DNA of 30,637 bases from Atkinsonella hypoxylon (taxonomy: Eukaryota; Ascomycota; Sordariomycetes; Hypocreales; Clavicipitaceae): assembly GCA_000729835.1 (NCBI GenBank), contig JFHB01000285.1, positions 1 to 30,637 on the forward strand. The letters run 5' to 3'. Of the stretch, positions 27,978 through 30,637 are shown piece after piece. The translations under genes and the position numbers were made by a program. Below the pieces are notes generated by a model. That model worked only from the letters and a program-made list of their open reading frames with translations. It ran no database searches and was not told the origin of the DNA. Each line of letters begins with the position of its first letter. The first letter of the stretch is position 1.

Positions 27978-28455
27978 TACCTTAAAACTAAACCCCTAAA
28001 TAACTATATAGCCTATACTAAAGTAGGTAACAATATAGTATATATTAAGATTAAAGAGAATTAGTAAAGAGTAAGATATTTATTAGTATATACTATTAAA
28101 CAATAGTAGGTAAAAAGATTAAATAGTTATAAAAGGCAGAAATAAAATATTAATTATAGCTTAAAAGATATATATATATAAAAGAGGCTAAATATATTAA
28201 AGAGTTAGAGAAAGTATTAGTAGTAGTAAAGTAATATTTCTAAAGTGTTAAGTATTATAAATTAAAATAGGCTAAAAGATATTAATTAATTAAAAGAGAT
28301 AAAGGCTAAAAAGAGCTAGCAGAAGCTGCTTATACACTTACTTACTTAAACTATCTATATATCTAGGTAATATATACTCTTATAGGGGAAAATCTATATA
28401 TAGTATCCCTTATAAAGCTAATATAAGAACGTAAAGGGGTAACCCTACTGCAATA
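27978..28455 (-). mobile_element. LTR-c copy B, probable solo LTR (478 bp)
   Basis: It is full length against 3134-3610 and 28988-29468, with no element interior on either side. Ends on the minus strand are TATTGCAGTAGGG and ...AAGGTA, the decayed forms of TGTCGCGGCGGGG and AAGGCA. Flanking pentamers (TTTAT and CAGTA) do not match. Confidence 0.7.
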
Positions 28456-28987
28456 CAGTAGGTAGATATAACTGCTAATTAGTTGCATCTGCACATTAGT
28501 CTCTACTTACATTAGGGTTGCTAATACCCCTTAATTCCCCCTTAACACAACACTATACCTAAGGCATATAAGGCATCTAATAGGGTATATAATGTAGCCT
28601 CTTTTGCTAATTAGATATAACTCCTAGATAACTAAATTTAAACCTCTTTAATGTAAATACTAGTGCACTAATAAACTAGTTGTAGGGTTAACTTAAAGGA
28701 GTATAAATAAGACCCTTAGTCTACTAACACTAATTAGTAGTTGCTTAACTAAAAGTCTTTAGTATAACTAAAGAGATTAGTACAACTAACTATAGATTAG
28801 CTAGGTTTAGTAAGAAGAGACATAATACTATTAGCTAGAACCCTTAGCGGCTAACGTAAGCAGTAAAACGTGCTAAAGGAAGGGATATCTTTACAATTAC
28901 TTAGTTACTAAGTTATATTAACTTACAATAATGTTTTAGTTTAACTAATTGTTGATATTAGACTCCTAAGGAATTAAATTACTAGTG
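28456..28987. other. AT-rich spacer between two LTR-c copies, no gene
   Basis: No readable protein. It retains slightly more C/G than its neighbours around 28830-28890 (CCCTTAGCGGCTAACG). Confidence 0.5.
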
Positions 28988-29468
28988 TGTCGCGGCGGGG
29001 TTACCCCCTTGCGCTCTTATATTAGCTTTGCAAGGGATGCCACATACAGGTTTTCTCTATAAGAGTGCACATCGCCTAGACGTCTAGATAGTCTAAGTAA
29101 GCAAGCGCATAAGCAGCTTCTGCTAATTCTTTTTTTAGGCTTTTGCTCTTTTAATTAATTAATATCTTTTAGCCTATTTTAATTTACAACACTTAACTCT
29201 TAAGAGATATTACTTTACTGCTAGTAACACTTTCTCTAACTCTTTAATATATTTAGCTCCTTTTTGCGCATATATATCTTCTAAGCTGCAATTAATATTT
29301 TATTTCTGCCTTTTTTAACTATTTAATCTTCTTACCTACTATTGTTTAATAGTATATACTAATAAATATCTTGCTCTTTACTAATCCTTATTTAATCTTA
29401 ACGTATGCTATATTATTACCTACTTTAGTATAAACTATATAGTTATTTAGGGGTTTAGTTTTAAGGCA
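28988..29468 (+). mobile_element. LTR-c copy C, 5' LTR, least mutated start (481 bp)
   Basis: It begins TGTCGCGGCGGGGTTACCCC and ends TTTTAAGGCA. It is the reverse orientation of copies A and B. The first 120 bp keep CpG and CpA sites (CACATACAGG, CACATCGCCTAGACG) that are mutated in A and B, while the 3' half is AT-rich like them. It is followed directly by the element interior. Confidence 0.72.
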
Positions 29469-30489
29469 ATAAAAATAAAGGCTTTACTAGGGACTTATTC
29501 TAATTAAAGCGCGTTATATAATTAGAAGGTTTTTTATAGAGATCCTAAAAGAAAGAAGAAAAAGCTACTAAGTATTAGAAATAGAAGAGCACTTTAGCTT
29601 AAACATTACTAATATAAGAAAGAAAGAAATTATAGGGATAAAAGCTCTATATTATAAGGGATTATTTAATTAAGGAAGAAAGAAAATTTCTATAGCTTTT
29701 TTAAGCTAAGAAGGGCTAGGCCTAGTTAAAGATAATTACTATATTGCAAATACTAGCTAGCCTATTTAGCCTCTATTTTGCTCTTAGCTAAGATAGCCTT
29801 AATACAGTAAAAAGGAAGTTTTTAGGTCCTTTAAACGTTATAATTATTTAATTATAGAGAAAAATTTCTCTTTTATCCTTATCTTAGTAGTTATCTTTAT
29901 ATTTACTGTTATTAGCAATTAAGTTCTTAGCCTCTATATCTTAGCGTTAGAAGCTTATATAACTATAGAAGCAGAAGGTAAGAGTATTAAAAGCATAGCT
30001 AATATAGAGAATTATATATATTACACTCTTCTTACTAAGCAAGATTAATTGTTCTTTTTACACCTGCCTTCTATATTAAGCTATTCTATTAGTTATTTAT
30101 ATAAGTTTAGTATTCTATATCCCTTAAAGAAAAGTATAAGCTCTACATTTAAAGCAGCTAATACTAGCTCTAGTTAATCTAGTAAATCTTCTAAAAAAGT
30201 TATTTTAGAACCTAAGATTACAATAGAATTAAATACTTAAGATAAGAAGGCTAGTACTAGTAGCGCTATAGCTATACCTTATAAGGCTCTTGCTAAGGCT
30301 ATAGGTAAAGCTATTAGAAAGCAGCAAGCTTAAGCTACCTTTAACAAGAAGTTTAATGTACATTAATTTAAGGGAGAAAATGTCCTTAATTACTTAACTA
30401 GCTTTAAGCTAAAGATAGAAACCTTATCTATCCTAAAGGAAAACTAGCAGAAGATATTTGTTTGTTACATTAACCTATCGATCTGTAAG
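29469..30489 (+). mobile_element. Gag-like relic of the LTR-c retrotransposon
   Basis: The text from about 30130 reads, with several in-frame stops, a Ser/Lys-rich stretch, then IPYKALAKAIGKAIRKQQ, then FKGENVLNYLTSFKLKIET, which resembles the gag core of fungal LTR retrotransposons (FxGENVxxFLxxF). Stops fall at TAA/TAG codons of RIP type. The reverse complement of this stretch is at about 2100-3133. It is cut at 30490 by another LTR. The gypsy or copia class cannot be decided from this part. Confidence 0.6.
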
Positions 30490-30637
30490 TGTTATGGAGT
30501 GGCCCAATTAGGCCATAGCGGATGCCTGCGCACTCTATATAGGCGTTAGCCCAATCCCCCCACCTAACCCCTACGGCAAAAGGATACGTATTGTATAAGT
30601 TGCACAACTCTATATAATTAATATCTATATTACAAGA
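30490..30637 (+). mobile_element. 5' part of another LTR (LTR-d), weakly mutated
   Basis: TGTTATGGAGTGGCCCAATT starts exactly where homology to the left-hand LTR-c element stops. It contains an imperfect palindrome TGGCCCAATTAGGCCA and a C-rich stretch (CCCAATCCCCCCACC). Its composition is far less AT-biased than the DNA it enters, so it came later than most of the mutation. It runs off the window end. Confidence 0.55.

Overview
The window looks like an accessory, transposon-rich segment of a filamentous ascomycete (Pezizomycotina) nuclear genome. The evidence is short GT-AG introns (55-115 bp) with CTAAC-like branch sites, gene families typical of these fungi (F-box/ankyrin, APH-type kinases, PNP_UDP-NB-ARC NLRs, DUF7580 and DUF6914 types), and long AT-rich blocks with C-to-T and G-to-A decay. 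That decay resembles repeat-induced point mutation (RIP). No rRNA, tRNA or CRISPR was seen.

Layout. Positions 1-6.6 kb are RIP-like AT-rich DNA: a tandem small LTR element (LTR-a, 243 bp LTRs), a minus-strand retrotransposon relic with its LTR (LTR-c, about 478 bp), a 350-bp inverted repeat, and LTR-b and LTR-a copies. Positions 6.6-26.0 kb form an island of near-normal composition. In it are a protein-kinase-like gene (7285-8235), a small Cys-rich ORF (8787-9050, minus), a secreted protein with a Kex2-type site (11242-11757), a nest of LTR-a, LTR-b and a MITE (12.3-13.3 kb), a two-exon DUF6914-like gene (13968-14529), an APH-family phosphotransferase (14720-15541, minus), a hypothetical ORF (15815-16216, minus) and an F-box/ankyrin gene cut short (17774-18334). 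These are followed by a run of relics: F-box/LRR (19198-20196), deoxyhypusine synthase (20365-21563), DUF7580/HeLo-like (23502-21940, minus) and a PNP_UDP-NB-ARC NLR (26048-24604, minus). The NLR ends at a 21-nt poly(T). Positions 26.07-30.64 kb return to RIP-like DNA with a MITE, a solo LTR-c, a plus-strand LTR-c element with a gag-like relic, and a fresher LTR inserted into it.

How it fits together. The genes do not form an obvious pathway. The right half of the island collects broken copies of families linked to fungal self/non-self recognition or regulated cell death (NLR, DUF7580/HeLo-like, F-box/ankyrin) plus a decayed copy of a housekeeping gene. I read the locus as a gene graveyard and nursery bounded by inverted retroelement copies. 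I did not find a clearly new multi-gene system. The most useful leads are the decayed deoxyhypusine synthase duplicate, the NLR cut at a poly(A)-like junction, the DUF6914 protein with a His/Cys pattern reminiscent of LRAT/NlpC folds, the secreted Kex2-processed protein, and the inverted duplication that preserves an LTR empty site.
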